Source: Herbaspirillum hiltneri N3 (GTDB lineage: Bacteria > Pseudomonadota > Gammaproteobacteria > Burkholderiales > Burkholderiaceae_D). Taken from it: a DNA stretch of 64,000 nucleotides. The position numbers and the translations under genes are program-made. Below, piece after piece: positions 1 through 9,138 of this stretch (its first letter is position 1; each line of letters opens with the position of its first letter). Under the pieces are notes generated by a model. It was not told where the DNA came from, did no database searches, and saw only the letters and a program-made list of their open reading frames with translations. Location of the stretch: assembly GCF_001267925.1 (NCBI RefSeq), contig NZ_CP011409.1, positions 62,001-126,000 on the forward strand, written 5' to 3'.

Positions 1-175
1 CGTCGTCGGGCCTGGCGGTGAGCTTACGCGGATTGGACGACAGGCCGGCGGCGTAAGCCTTGTAGGCGTCCTCCACCGTGCCGAGTACTTCGGCCAGCGA
101 ATAGCGCAGGCCCGCGAGGTCTTGCTTGTTGAGGACGCAGATGGCGCCGGCGTCATCGGTTGCGATGGTGGTCAT
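1..175 (-). CDS. Ornithine cyclodeaminase/mu-crystallin-like protein, N-terminus only
   Basis: Only the first 58 codons are present; the gene runs off the left edge. The start is the ATG at 173-175, preceded by a GGAGA ribosome site about 6 bases upstream. The visible part has a short strand (AICVLNKQDL) followed by a helix (LAEVLGTVEDAYKAYAAG) and a proline/lysine-rich turn, which resembles the N-terminus of the ornithine cyclodeaminase/mu-crystallin family. Members of that family deaminate ornithine or, as SbnB, help make 2,3-diaminopropionate for siderophores. It lies 42 bases after a VioC-type hydroxylase on the same strand, so a non-proteinogenic amino-acid or siderophore role fits. The catalytic and NAD-binding parts are outside the window, so the family call is moderate and the substrate unknown. 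Confidence 0.5.
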   Translation of the reverse strand, partial: MTTIATDDAGAICVLNKQDLAGLRYSLAEVLGTVEDAYKAYAAGLSSNPRKLTARPDD

Positions 176-217
176 GATGTCTCCGTGGACAGAATGCAAG
201 ATGAACAGCGGGCCGGA

Positions 218-1318
218 TCAGACGATGTGGCGGCCGACTGCGTTTTCACGATACGGCAGCGAGCCGCGCAGATTGAGCGTGAGATTGACGCGGCGCAGCC
301 AGCGATGGCGCGCACCGTAATTGGGCTGGTAGATCGAGCGCCCATGCACGGCGCGCTTGTTGTCGATCCACAGCATGTCGCCGGGCTGCATGACGACGGC
401 GGACTTGTGCGCGTCGAACTGGCGTAGCAGCCAGTTCAGCGCTTCGGCGGCTTCCTGGTCGCCGGGAAGCGCTTTCATGAATGCTTCGTCGACTTGGATA
501 AACGGCTGTTCACGCGCACCCGACAGCGCCGGCACCGGCTGCGGATCGGCATGCATGCGCCGGATGTGTTCGAAGGCGTGGTCGTCCAGACGCCAGTGTT
601 CGCTGATGTTCTGGTCCGGCAGATGCGATTTGTCGGGCAGGATGACGAAGCGCGGCGCAGCCAGCACCGCCCATTTTTCGTCTGGGATATGCAGGTCGCC
701 GATATAGGACAGGATGGTTTCCGCACGCTCCTCGTTGCGGTAGCAGAAGATCGACAGGAAGTCGCAGCGCAGCGCGTGGAAGGCTTCTTCGTTATGCCAC
801 ACCAGCGTGGTGGAGCTGCTGCCGCCAAGTTGTTCGTTACGCTCCTTGTCGATCGGCACGATGTGGCGCAGGAAGCGGCCGTTCTCTTGCGTGCGCCAGC
901 CGAAGATATCTCCCAGCGCAGCCGAAATCAGGCATTGCGCAATTTCTTCGCGCAGATTGGGAGGATTGCGCCATGGCGCATCCCAGTGCGCCGGCGACGG
1001 GCCGATGCGCTCGTCGTCGACCGGCACGCCGCTCAACAGGACGGCGCCGCAAGGCAGGTGCAGGTATTTGAAGCGGTGCGCCAGTTCGCGCAGGCTGCGC
1101 GGCAGCTGGTGCGCCGAGAGACTGCAGGCGTCGGCAAATTCGGGCGTCTCGACGCTGCCGAAACTTTGCTCCAGTTCGTTGACGATGCGCGCAATCGCCG
1201 ACCATTCCAGCGGCGACAAGCGGTGCCGGTAGATCGACGAGGAGACCGGCAACGGCAAAGTCGTCGGCCCGGATGCGGTAGCGGTGCGGGTAGAAGTGTG
1301 CGTGAGTGCAAGTGCCAT
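218..1318 (-). CDS. Fe(II)/2-oxoglutarate-dependent amino-acid beta-hydroxylase (VioC/clavaminate synthase-like)
   Basis: This 366-residue protein resembles the clavaminate-synthase-like branch of the TauD/TfdA superfamily, which includes arginine hydroxylase VioC, asparagine hydroxylase AsnO and several lysine hydroxylases. The metal-binding H-x-E lies at H175/E177 within HNEEAFH, and the distal histidine is H325 in DNKRAVHGRS. The following RWLRRV is typical of the 2-oxoglutarate-binding arginine region in VioC-like enzymes. The ATG at 1316-1318 is chosen because AGGAAGG sits about 6 bases upstream; a longer frame opens at 1423 but lacks such a site. It lies between a TonB-dependent receptor and an ornithine-cyclodeaminase-like gene on the same strand, suggesting hydroxylation of a basic or acidic amino acid for a siderophore. 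The exact substrate cannot be read from sequence. Confidence 0.8.
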   Translation of the reverse strand: MALALTHTSTRTATASGPTTLPLPVSSSIYRHRLSPLEWSAIARIVNELEQSFGSVETPEFADACSLSAHQLPRSLRELAHRFKYLHLPCGAVLLSGVPVDDERIGPSPAHWDAPWRNPPNLREEIAQCLISAALGDIFGWRTQENGRFLRHIVPIDKERNEQLGGSSSTTLVWHNEEAFHALRCDFLSIFCYRNEERAETILSYIGDLHIPDEKWAVLAAPRFVILPDKSHLPDQNISEHWRLDDHAFEHIRRMHADPQPVPALSGAREQPFIQVDEAFMKALPGDQEAAEALNWLLRQFDAHKSAVVMQPGDMLWIDNKRAVHGRSIYQPNYGARHRWLRRVNLTLNLRGSLPYRENAVGRHIV

Positions 1319-1450
1319 GATGCCTTCCTGATCTGATCCGGGTTGAACGGGATAAAGATCGCGCGTGCTGGCTTTTGCTGGCGGGGCGATGTGTGCGCCG
1401 CTTCCCGCAGGAAGACGGCACACGGAATTGCTGTTGTTTGCTGCGAGCGG

Positions 1451-3844
1451 CTACATGTCCACCTGTGCGCTGATGAACAGTGTGCGCGGCTTGCCGGCCC
1501 AGGCGCCGTTGATGTCGGCGTCGCCGGCAGCCCAGTAGCGCTTGTCGAGCAGGTTTTGCACGGTCAGGCCGAAGACGGTCTTGTATCCGCCGATGCGCGT
1601 GGCGTAGCGCGCGCCCGTGTCGAAGCGCGTGTAGCCGCCCATCCACGTGGTGTTTTGCGTGTTGAGCGGACGGCGTCCCACGTAGTACATTCCGCCATTG
1701 ACGCTGAGGCCGTCGACGCCCGGTACGCGATAGTCCAGGAACAGATTGCCTTGCAGCTTCGGCACATCGGCGATCTGCTTGCCGGCCACGTTCGGGTCGG
1801 CCGGATTGTCCGCCTTGGTCTGCAGATATGCCAGGCCGGCGACCAGCGACAGCTGCTTGCCGAGGCGGCCGTTTGCGGTCAGTTCCAGGCCGGTGTGGCG
1901 CTGCATGCCGCCTTGCACCGTGAAGCGGCCTGAGTTCACGTATTGCAGCGTCTTCTCCAGGCGGAACACCGCGCCGGTCAGCATCAGGTCCGGATTGAGA
2001 CTGTACTTGACGCCCGTTTCATATTGTTTGGTCTTCAGCGGCGGCAGATTTTCGCCGGCGTTGTTGGTGTCGTACCCGGCCGGGCCGGGCTGCTCGAAAC
2101 CTTCCGCATAACTCAGATACGTCGACAGGGCCGGCGTGACCTTGAACGTCACCGCCGCCGATGGCGCATTGATGCTGGCGGTCTGCGAGGTATTCTTGCC
2201 GGATGCCGGCATGCTGTCGTTCTTGTAGCGGACATGGCGCAGGCCGAGCATCACGTCCCATCTGTCCGACAGCGACATCAGGTCGCTGATGAAGACGCTG
2301 GGCTGGTAGTTCTTCGACTTGTTGTGATTCGGGTAGGTCAGATTGGACGGCGCCGAAGTGAAGCTCGGGTTGTAGATATTGCCGACCGTGTCGGGCAGCA
2401 CCCTGAAGCCGGATTCGACTGCCTGGAAATTGCGTGTCGAGAAACCGGTCACCAGCTGATGCCTGATGCCGATGGTTTCAAAATCGCCCGAGACGTAGGA
2501 GTCGGTCGAGATCACGCGGAAGCTCTGGTTGGGATTGTAGTAAATATCGCCCGACAGGACATTGCCGTTGGCGGCGACGTTGTACACGTCGGGAAAGGCG
2601 GCCACGCGGCCGTTATACGATTGCGCGGCGCGTGTCGTCAGCTTCCACTTGTCGTTGATGCGGTATTGCAGATCAGCGCCGATGTTGAAGGTGCGCGTCT
2701 CGTATTGCAGCCACGGCTGGCCGAGCAGGGTGCGCGGATCGATGCTGCCGACCGGCGGCAACTGGCCGTTCAGATAGGGACCGATCGACGGCTGCGCAGA
2801 AATCTTGCGCTCCTGGTAATCGAAATTGGCGCGCACCAGCAGATCGGGATTGATCGCCCAGTCGAACGCGCCGCTGACGAAGTCGCGCGAGGTGTCGCCG
2901 TTGTGGCGGAAGTCGCCGTTGCGTTCGCGTGCAACATTGAAGCGGTAGCCGAAGCGGCCGTCGTCGAGCGGACCGCCGGTGTCCAGCGCGACATAGCTGC
3001 CGCCGCTGCTGTTGCTGCGCAGCGATGTCTTGATGCTGGTGAAGCGGTCCCTGGTCGGGCGCTTGATGGCGTAGTTGATGGTGCCGCCCGGCGAGTTGAT
3101 GCCGTACAGGAAACCCGACGGGCCTTTCAGCAAGTCGATCTGCTCGACGTTTTCCAGCGGGATTTCATAATAAGGGGCGACCGACATGCCGTCGCGCCGC
3201 ACGGTGTTGGTCCAGTCGGAAAAGTAGCCGCGGATGCGCACCATTTCATAGGCGCCGGCCTGCGTGGCGTCTTGCACCGACGGGTCGTTCTTGAGTACAT
3301 CCATCATGGTGCGCGATTCTTGCGCGTCGATCAGCTCGCTGGAATACGATTGCACCGAGAAGGGCAATTCTTCCGGCTTCTTGTAGCCCAAGGCACCGAC
3401 GTTGACGCCGTCGGTGGCATACAGGGACGGACGCGAACCGCTCACGCTGACCTCGGGCAGCTTGTCGGCTGCGGCGCTGGTGCTGCTGGTGCCGCCAGTG
3501 CCGCGGGTGATGGCGTAGCCGCCGGCGGCAGTCGGGCGGACCTCCAGCCCGCTGTGGTCGAGCAGGCGTCGCAGCGCTTCATCTACGGTCAGCGAGCCTT
3601 TGAGGGCAGGCGCCTGGCGGCTTTCCGCAATGTCGGTGGAAAACACGATGGGCTTGCCGGACTGGCGCGCCAGCGCACGCAAGGCGTTGTCGAGGCGTTG
3701 TGCGGGAATGTCGAGATCAACCGCAGCAGATTGCGCCCATGCCATCGCCGCCAGCGACATGCCGACGGCAAGCACGCCTGATTTCAGTTTCAGTTTCAAT
3801 CTCTGGCGAGAGGAACGGCCTGCCCCCGGAACGGCACAACGCAT
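1451..3844 (-). CDS. TonB-dependent siderophore receptor with N-terminal signalling (STN) domain
   Basis: This 797-residue outer-membrane receptor has a signal peptide ending near residue 38 (AMAWAQS). An STN signalling domain follows at about residues 40-115, then a plug around 150-280 containing RIRGY and IDLLKGPSG, then a 22-strand-type barrel. The STN domain marks it as a transducing receptor of the FpvA/FecA kind, which reports ligand binding to a periplasmic FecR-like domain. The start is the ATG at 3842-3844 with AGGAG about 8 bases upstream. The partner regulator is the gene directly upstream (87-base gap), a sigma/anti-sigma fusion. The last residues are ISAQVDM, so it lacks the usual aromatic C-terminal residue of outer-membrane barrels. 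The likely ligand is a ferric siderophore made by the downstream genes. Confidence 0.93.
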   Translation of the reverse strand: MRCAVPGAGRSSRQRLKLKLKSGVLAVGMSLAAMAWAQSAAVDLDIPAQRLDNALRALARQSGKPIVFSTDIAESRQAPALKGSLTVDEALRRLLDHSGLEVRPTAAGGYAITRGTGGTSSTSAAADKLPEVSVSGSRPSLYATDGVNVGALGYKKPEELPFSVQSYSSELIDAQESRTMMDVLKNDPSVQDATQAGAYEMVRIRGYFSDWTNTVRRDGMSVAPYYEIPLENVEQIDLLKGPSGFLYGINSPGGTINYAIKRPTRDRFTSIKTSLRSNSSGGSYVALDTGGPLDDGRFGYRFNVARERNGDFRHNGDTSRDFVSGAFDWAINPDLLVRANFDYQERKISAQPSIGPYLNGQLPPVGSIDPRTLLGQPWLQYETRTFNIGADLQYRINDKWKLTTRAAQSYNGRVAAFPDVYNVAANGNVLSGDIYYNPNQSFRVISTDSYVSGDFETIGIRHQLVTGFSTRNFQAVESGFRVLPDTVGNIYNPSFTSAPSNLTYPNHNKSKNYQPSVFISDLMSLSDRWDVMLGLRHVRYKNDSMPASGKNTSQTASINAPSAAVTFKVTPALSTYLSYAEGFEQPGPAGYDTNNAGENLPPLKTKQYETGVKYSLNPDLMLTGAVFRLEKTLQYVNSGRFTVQGGMQRHTGLELTANGRLGKQLSLVAGLAYLQTKADNPADPNVAGKQIADVPKLQGNLFLDYRVPGVDGLSVNGGMYYVGRRPLNTQNTTWMGGYTRFDTGARYATRIGGYKTVFGLTVQNLLDKRYWAAGDADINGAWAGKPRTLFISAQVDM

Positions 3845-3931
3845 GAACTACTCCTGTAAAAAAATCATGGTTATTTACAGGAGTTACCGAAACCAGATCG
3901 ATGCGTGGGAACCTCTGAATGAAAATAATTT

Positions 3932-5278
3932 TTATTTAGCCGTGTTGCCGGGCGTGGCGGAAGTTGCTGAAATGACAATCGCGCCGGGGCTGCGCTTCAC
4001 CGTTACCGGCAAGATGGTCGGCAGCACGCGCAGCAGGTCGTTGACATCCTTGATGTTGTATTCGCCGGACAGGCGCAAGTCGCCGATGCGTGCATCGGCC
4101 AGCACGACGGGTTGCGCCAGGTAGCGTTGCATGTCGAGCGCGGCCTCGCGCAGCGGCGTGGCGTTGAAATACAGTTTGCCGCGGCGCCAGGCACCGCTCT
4201 GGCCGGGCTCGAGATCGGCCAGGCGTTCCAGTTTTCCATCGGACGAACGAACGCTCTGATCCGCCGTCAGCACCAGCGGCGGACCGCTGTCGCTGCGCAC
4301 TTCGACCGCGCCTTGTTGCACGCTCACGAGCGCGCCGTCTTCCTGGTTGCGTACGTCGAACACCGTGCCGATGTCGGTAACCGTGGTGCGATGGGCTTCG
4401 ACCACGAAGGAGCGATAGGTATGGGCGACGTCAAAGCCGGCCTCGCCGCGCAGCAGCGTGATGCGGCGCGAGAAGAGACGCGATTCGATGCGCAATTCGC
4501 TGTCGGTATTGAGCTGGATGCGGCTGCCGTCGGCCATGGTCAGTGTCGACGTCCGGCCGGCCCCGGTGACGACCTGGCGCGTGTCGTACGCCGGATCGAT
4601 CAGCCAGGCCAGCCCGGTACTGAGCAGCAGCACCGCCGCCATCGCCGCAATCTTGCGTACGGTACGGCGTTTTGCGGCGCCGCGGATGATGGTTTCCGGC
4701 GCCGGGAAGCGTGGGCGCAGCGGCGGCGCCAGCGACGCGCGCATGGTCGCATCGTCGTTCCCGGCATGCGCACCGCTCCATATCGGGCGGATCGCCGACA
4801 TCGCGCGCTCCATGTGCTTGCCCACCATCTTGCGCGAGATGCCCAGTTGCGTCGCGACTTCATCCTGCGACATCTCCTGCAGCTTGTGCAGCACGAAGAC
4901 TTCACGGCAGCGCGGCGGCAGATCGCCGATGGCGATTTCGAGCGCATCGATCAATTGCTTGCCGTGCAGGATTTCTTCGCCGTCGCTGTGATGCAGATTG
5001 ATGTCGGGTACGGCGTTGACCGACTCCTGCCATTGGTTGCGGCTGGTGGCCGCGCGCTGCAGGTCGATCGCCTTGCAGGTGGAGATATGTTTGAGCAGCG
5101 CCAGCGGCGTGCCGTCCTGTTCATGCGGGCGGGTGCGCACCACCTGCATGTACACCTCGTGCACCACTTCATGCGCAAAATTCTTGTCGCCGAAACGCCT
5201 GCGCACATGATCGACCAGTTCGTCGTAATGGCGCATCAGGGCATCCAGCAGAGGCAGATTCGGGGAGTCTTGGCGCAT
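3932..5278 (-). CDS. Fused FecI-like ECF sigma factor and FecR-like anti-sigma protein (IutY-type)
   Basis: One uninterrupted 448-residue frame joins two proteins that are normally separate. Residues about 10-70 match ECF sigma region 2 (HYDELVDHVRRRFG, then FAHEVVHEVY), and about 108-160 match region 4 (DLPPRCREVFVLHKLQ, then a helix-turn-helix). A proline-rich linker leads to one membrane segment at about 209-227 (AAMAAVLLLSTGLAWLI). A periplasmic FecR domain (LTMADGSRIQLNTDS) and a C-terminal STN-like domain at about 370-438 follow. The combined layout is that of the Pseudomonas putida IutY sigma/anti-sigma protein. The ATG at 5276-5278 is preferred: an in-frame TTG at 5306-5308 is only one base from a TATAAT at 5310-5315 and probably precedes the transcription start. 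It probably controls the adjacent receptor and siderophore genes under iron limitation. Confidence 0.9.
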   Translation of the reverse strand: MRQDSPNLPLLDALMRHYDELVDHVRRRFGDKNFAHEVVHEVYMQVVRTRPHEQDGTPLALLKHISTCKAIDLQRAATSRNQWQESVNAVPDINLHHSDGEEILHGKQLIDALEIAIGDLPPRCREVFVLHKLQEMSQDEVATQLGISRKMVGKHMERAMSAIRPIWSGAHAGNDDATMRASLAPPLRPRFPAPETIIRGAAKRRTVRKIAAMAAVLLLSTGLAWLIDPAYDTRQVVTGAGRTSTLTMADGSRIQLNTDSELRIESRLFSRRITLLRGEAGFDVAHTYRSFVVEAHRTTVTDIGTVFDVRNQEDGALVSVQQGAVEVRSDSGPPLVLTADQSVRSSDGKLERLADLEPGQSGAWRRGKLYFNATPLREAALDMQRYLAQPVVLADARIGDLRLSGEYNIKDVNDLLRVLPTILPVTVKRSPGAIVISATSATPGNTAK

Positions 5279-5309
5279 ACCTTGGATAAGGACGGAAAGG
5301 GAGTGCAAA

Positions 5310-5338
5310 TTATAAATGATAATGATTTCTATTCTATG
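5310..5338 (-). promoter_or_regulatory. Promoter with overlapping Fur-box-like sequence upstream of the sigma/anti-sigma gene
   Basis: Read on the minus strand, a perfect TATAAT lies at 5310-5315. Directly upstream, 5316-5335 contains GATAATGATTTC-type sequence that matches one half of the Fur consensus (repeats of GATAAT) well and the other half poorly. The overlap of a Fur-like site with the -10/-35 spacer is the usual arrangement for iron-repressed sigma genes. The -35 region is weak. Confidence 0.6.
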
Positions 5339-5514
5339 TCCAATCTCCGTCTATTTCATGCTGCCAAACGGTGCACAAACGGCACTCTCATCATTGTTGT
5401 TTTGATAATTTTCTCGCATTGCGGAAAGCGGTCGCTCCGGTATCCGCTTTGCTACAGACACGCGCCGTGCTTTTCTATATCATCGCGCCTTTGCAAAAAA
5501 CGGCAGGGATAAGC

Positions 5515-6765
5515 ATGTCAGACGCTTGTGGCGTGGATTTCGGTACTTCCAATTCCACGATGGGCTGGAGCAGGCAGGGACAACCTTCCTTGCTCGCACT
5601 CGAAGACGGCAAGATGACGTTGCCGTCGGTGGTGTTCTTCAACGCCGATGAAAACGAATTCAGCTACGGCCGCGCCGCGTTGTCGACCTACCTGGCCGGC
5701 TACGAGGGCCGGCTCATGCGTTCCCTCAAGAGCCTGCTCGGCTCGGGCATGATCGACGGCCAGACCGAAGTCGGCGGCCGCGCGCTGCCGTTTCGCGCCT
5801 TGCTGTCGCAATTCATCGGCGAACTCAAGCAGCGCGGCGAACGCGCCGCCGGCCGTCGCTTCGACAGCGTGGTGCTGGGCCGTCCGGTGCATTTCGTCGA
5901 CGACAACGCCGAGGCCGATCAGCTGGCGCAGGACACGCTCGAAGAAATCGCGCGCGCGGTCGGCTTCAGGCACATCGACTTCCAGTACGAACCGATCGCC
6001 GCGGCTTTCGATTACGAATCCACCATCGCCCGCGAAGAACTGGTGCTGATCGCCGACATCGGCGGCGGTACCTCGGACTTTTCGCTGGTGCGCCTGTCGC
6101 CCGAACGTGCGAAGAAGACCGAGCGCCTCGACGACATCCTCGCCAACGGCGGCGTCCACATCGGCGGCACCGACTTCGACAAATACCTCAGCCTGTCGAG
6201 CGTCATGCCGCTGCTCGGTCTCGGCAGCAAGCTCACCAGCAACAGCGAAGTGCCGTCGGGCTATTACTTCAACCTGGCGACCTGGCACACCATCAACCTG
6301 ATCTATACGCGCAAGGCCTGGCAGCAATTGCAGGACGTCTATCGCGAAGTCGCCGAGCGCGACAAGTTCGCGCGCCTGCTCGACCTGGTCGAACAGCGCG
6401 CCGGCCACTGGCTGGCGCTGCAGGTGGAAGCGGCCAAGATCGGCCTGTCGGCCGATGAGTCCTTCACGCTCGAACTCGATCGCCTGCGTCCGCCCGACAC
6501 GCTGCAACTGAGCCGCGCCGGTTTCGACGCCAGCATCGATCATCTGGTGGAGTCGGTCGAGCAGACCGTCGGCAAGCTGCTGGCCGACGCCGGCGTGAAG
6601 GCCGACGCCATTGATTCGGTGTTCTTCACGGGCGGTTCCAGCGGCGTGCATCTGCTGCGCAAGCGCATCGCCGCGCTGGTGCCGAACGCCCGACAAGTCG
6701 AAGGCGATCTGTTCGGCAGCATCGGTTCCGGACTGGCGTTGGATGCTGTACGGAAATTTTCCTGA
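5515..6765 (+). CDS. yegD: YegD-type Hsp70 family protein (actin-like ATPase without substrate-binding domain)
   Basis: This 416-residue cytoplasmic protein carries the Hsp70/actin ATPase motifs. Phosphate-1 is GVDFGTSNST near the N-terminus, phosphate-2 is ADIGGGTSDFS near residue 180, and the adenosine loop is FFTGGSSG near residue 370. It ends right after the nucleotide-binding domain, so the peptide-binding domain and lid of DnaK are absent, as in E. coli YegD. The motif QYEPIAAAFDYE and the length agree with YegD. The ATG at 5515 follows AGGGAT by about 6 bases; a frame extending upstream to 5371 is not supported by a ribosome site. It is divergent from the iron-regulated sigma gene and precedes a cyclase gene by 111 bases. 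The function of YegD proteins is not established. Confidence 0.9.
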   Translation: MSDACGVDFGTSNSTMGWSRQGQPSLLALEDGKMTLPSVVFFNADENEFSYGRAALSTYLAGYEGRLMRSLKSLLGSGMIDGQTEVGGRALPFRALLSQFIGELKQRGERAAGRRFDSVVLGRPVHFVDDNAEADQLAQDTLEEIARAVGFRHIDFQYEPIAAAFDYESTIAREELVLIADIGGGTSDFSLVRLSPERAKKTERLDDILANGGVHIGGTDFDKYLSLSSVMPLLGLGSKLTSNSEVPSGYYFNLATWHTINLIYTRKAWQQLQDVYREVAERDKFARLLDLVEQRAGHWLALQVEAAKIGLSADESFTLELDRLRPPDTLQLSRAGFDASIDHLVESVEQTVGKLLADAGVKADAIDSVFFTGGSSGVHLLRKRIAALVPNARQVEGDLFGSIGSGLALDAVRKFS

Positions 6766-6876
6766 TTCGTTCTCGTCCCTGATGGCGCTCTGACGCCGCT
6801 TCCCTCTGACCGAATTCCGTTGTGATTCGCCGGTAGTGCTGGCATCATCGCAACAAAATATTCTCCAGGGGAAGTC

Positions 6877-9138
6877 GTGCGTCGTCTCTTCGCAAAACAT
6901 GGTGCGCGCTGGTTGCTGGCGCTGGTGCTGACGCTGCTGGCGGGCGGGCAGGTGATGGGCATGCTGCCGGCGTTTCTGACCGAGCGCATCGATCTGTTCT
7001 TCTACGACATGCGCATGCGCATCGCCAAAGTGGAAACCGATCCGCGCATCGTCATCGTCGACATCGACGAGAAGAGCATCGCCGAAGTCGGTCGCTGGCC
7101 GTGGAGCCGCGACGTTGTCGCCGCACTCATCAGCAAGATGACCGACAGCTACGAAGCGCAGACCGTCGCCTTCGACGTGCTGTTTGCCGAACCCGACAAC
7201 AGCTCCGGCTACGCCACGCTGGAAAGCCTGGCCCACAGCGAACTCAAAGGGCTGCCGCAATTCGGCCAGCAGCTGCAGACGCTGAAACCCAAACTCGATT
7301 TCGATGCGCGCATGGCCGCAGCGATCCAGGGCCGCCCGGTGGTGATGGGCTACAACCTGTCCAACGAACCCGACGCCATCGCCAAGGGCCAGCTGCCGAA
7401 ACCGGTGTTTACGCTGGCCAGTCTCGGCGGCCGTCGTCTCGACGCCACCAATTGGAAAGCCTACGGCGCCAACCTGCCGCAATTGCAAGAGGCCGCCGAA
7501 GCCGGCGGCTTCTTCAATCCGCTGCTCGACAACGACGGCCTGATCCGCCGCGTGCCGCTGATTGCACAAGTGGGCGACAACTTCTATGAATCGCTGGCGC
7601 TGGCGAGCGCCCGCTCGGCGCTCGGCGCCACGCGCATGAAACCGATTTTCCTGCAGCAGGATGCGGTGATGTCGGATCAGCAGCTACGCGACTATGGCGC
7701 GCTCGAATCGATCGCGCTCGACACCAAGCCGCGTCCGACCTTCATCCCGGTGGAGCGCCACCTGACCACGCTGGTGACCTACCGCGGCCGCGGCGGCGTC
7801 CACGGCGGTGCGTTCCGCTATGTGCCGGCGGTCGACATCCTCAAGGGCCGCGTCCCCAAGAACGACTTGGCCGGCCGCGTCCTGCTGGTCGGCACCACGG
7901 TGCCGGGCCTGTACGATTTGCGGGCCACGCCGGTGAGTCCGAATTATCCCGGGGTGGAAATCCACGCCAACATCATTGCCTCCATCCTCGACGGCGACTT
8001 CAAGCAGCGGCCGGAATTCGCCGTCGGCTTCGACCTCGTGCAGATTCTCGTGATCGGCCTGGCGCTCGGCCTGCTGTTGCCGCTGCTGGGACCGCTGTGG
8101 TCGATTGTGCTGGCCGCGGGTGCGGCGTTCGGCATCGGCGCGTTCAACTTCTGGCTGTATGACAGCGCCGGGCTGGTGCTGCCGATGGCCACCGCCTTGC
8201 TGCTGATCGCCGCGCTGTTTATCTGCAATCTCGGCTGGGGTTACCTGTTCGAATATCGCAATCGCCGCGCCATCGTCAACCTGTTCGGCGAATACGTCGC
8301 ACCGGAGCTGGTCGCCGAAATGGCCGCCAATCCGGCCAGCTACAACATGGAAGGCGAGAGCCGCGAACTGACCGTGATGTTCTCCGACGTGCGCGGCTTC
8401 ACCACCCTCTCGGAAGGCCTGCAGCCCAACGAATTGCGCGAATACATCAATGCCTACCTGACCGCCATGTCGGAAGACATCCGTGGCAATCGCGGCACGC
8501 TCGACAAGTACATCGGCGACGCCGTGATGGCATTCTGGGGTGCGCCGATCGCGTTGCCCGACCACGCCGCGCGTGCGGTGGCGACGGCGCTCAAGATGCA
8601 GCAGAGCTGCCTCGTGCTCAATGAAGAATTCGCCAAGCGCAACTGGCCGCCACTGAAGATCGGCATCGGCCTCAACACCGGCAACATGCGCGTGGGCGAC
8701 ATGGGCTCGAAGATCCGCAAGGCGTACACGGTGATGGGCGACGCGGTCAATCTGTCTTCGCGCTTGGAATCGATCACCAAGGTCTACGGCGTCGGCGTAC
8801 TAGTCGGTCAGGCCACGCGGGATGCGGCGCCTGAGTTCGCTTACCGTGAGCTGGATAGCGTACGCGTCAAGGGCAAGAACGAACCGGTGCCTATTTTCGA
8901 ACCGCTCGGACTCGCGTCGGAACTGACGGCGGCGCAACGCGCCTCGCTCGACAAATGGACGGCTGCACTGGCGCTGGTGCGCCGGCAGCAATGGGATCAG
9001 GCAGAACAGGAGATCCTTGCCTTGCAGCAAGAAAATCCGCATGGTTTGTATGATCTTTACTTGCAGCGTATTGCCTACTTCCGCGAGCATCCCTTGCCGG
9101 CAGATTGGGATGGCGTGACTACCTTCGAGACAAAATAA
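6877..9138 (+). CDS. CHASE2-domain membrane adenylate cyclase (class III)
   Basis: This 753-residue sensor cyclase has an N-terminal membrane segment (about 8-28), a large extracytoplasmic CHASE2 sensor (about 30-375), three closely spaced membrane helices (about 381-460) and a C-terminal class III cyclase domain (about 490-670). Catalytic metal aspartates are D504 in MFSDVRGF and D548 in YIGDAVMAFWG. The lysine in LDKYIGD and the threonine in AYTVMGD are the adenine-specifying pair of class IIIb enzymes, and NLSSRLE supplies the transition-state Asn and Arg. The product should therefore be cAMP. The start is a GTG at 6877 behind CAGGGGAAG. It lies just upstream of a two-partner secretion system with a FecR-domain protein and a class II cAMP phosphodiesterase. 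The CHASE2 ligand is unknown. Confidence 0.92.
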   Translation: MRRLFAKHGARWLLALVLTLLAGGQVMGMLPAFLTERIDLFFYDMRMRIAKVETDPRIVIVDIDEKSIAEVGRWPWSRDVVAALISKMTDSYEAQTVAFDVLFAEPDNSSGYATLESLAHSELKGLPQFGQQLQTLKPKLDFDARMAAAIQGRPVVMGYNLSNEPDAIAKGQLPKPVFTLASLGGRRLDATNWKAYGANLPQLQEAAEAGGFFNPLLDNDGLIRRVPLIAQVGDNFYESLALASARSALGATRMKPIFLQQDAVMSDQQLRDYGALESIALDTKPRPTFIPVERHLTTLVTYRGRGGVHGGAFRYVPAVDILKGRVPKNDLAGRVLLVGTTVPGLYDLRATPVSPNYPGVEIHANIIASILDGDFKQRPEFAVGFDLVQILVIGLALGLLLPLLGPLWSIVLAAGAAFGIGAFNFWLYDSAGLVLPMATALLLIAALFICNLGWGYLFEYRNRRAIVNLFGEYVAPELVAEMAANPASYNMEGESRELTVMFSDVRGFTTLSEGLQPNELREYINAYLTAMSEDIRGNRGTLDKYIGDAVMAFWGAPIALPDHAARAVATALKMQQSCLVLNEEFAKRNWPPLKIGIGLNTGNMRVGDMGSKIRKAYTVMGDAVNLSSRLESITKVYGVGVLVGQATRDAAPEFAYRELDSVRVKGKNEPVPIFEPLGLASELTAAQRASLDKWTAALALVRRQQWDQAEQEILALQQENPHGLYDLYLQRIAYFREHPLPADWDGVTTFETK

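Noticed and set aside
1943..3781. 612-codon plus-strand frame opposite the TonB receptor
   Set aside because: It mirrors the receptor gene and lacks any domain.
5306..5308. TTG start for the sigma/anti-sigma fusion
   Set aside because: A TATAAT at 5310-5315 would place the transcription start at or after this codon, and no ribosome site precedes it.
5518..7569. 683-codon open frame on the minus strand
   Set aside because: It is antisense to the YegD-like and cyclase genes and shows no recognisable domain or ribosome site.
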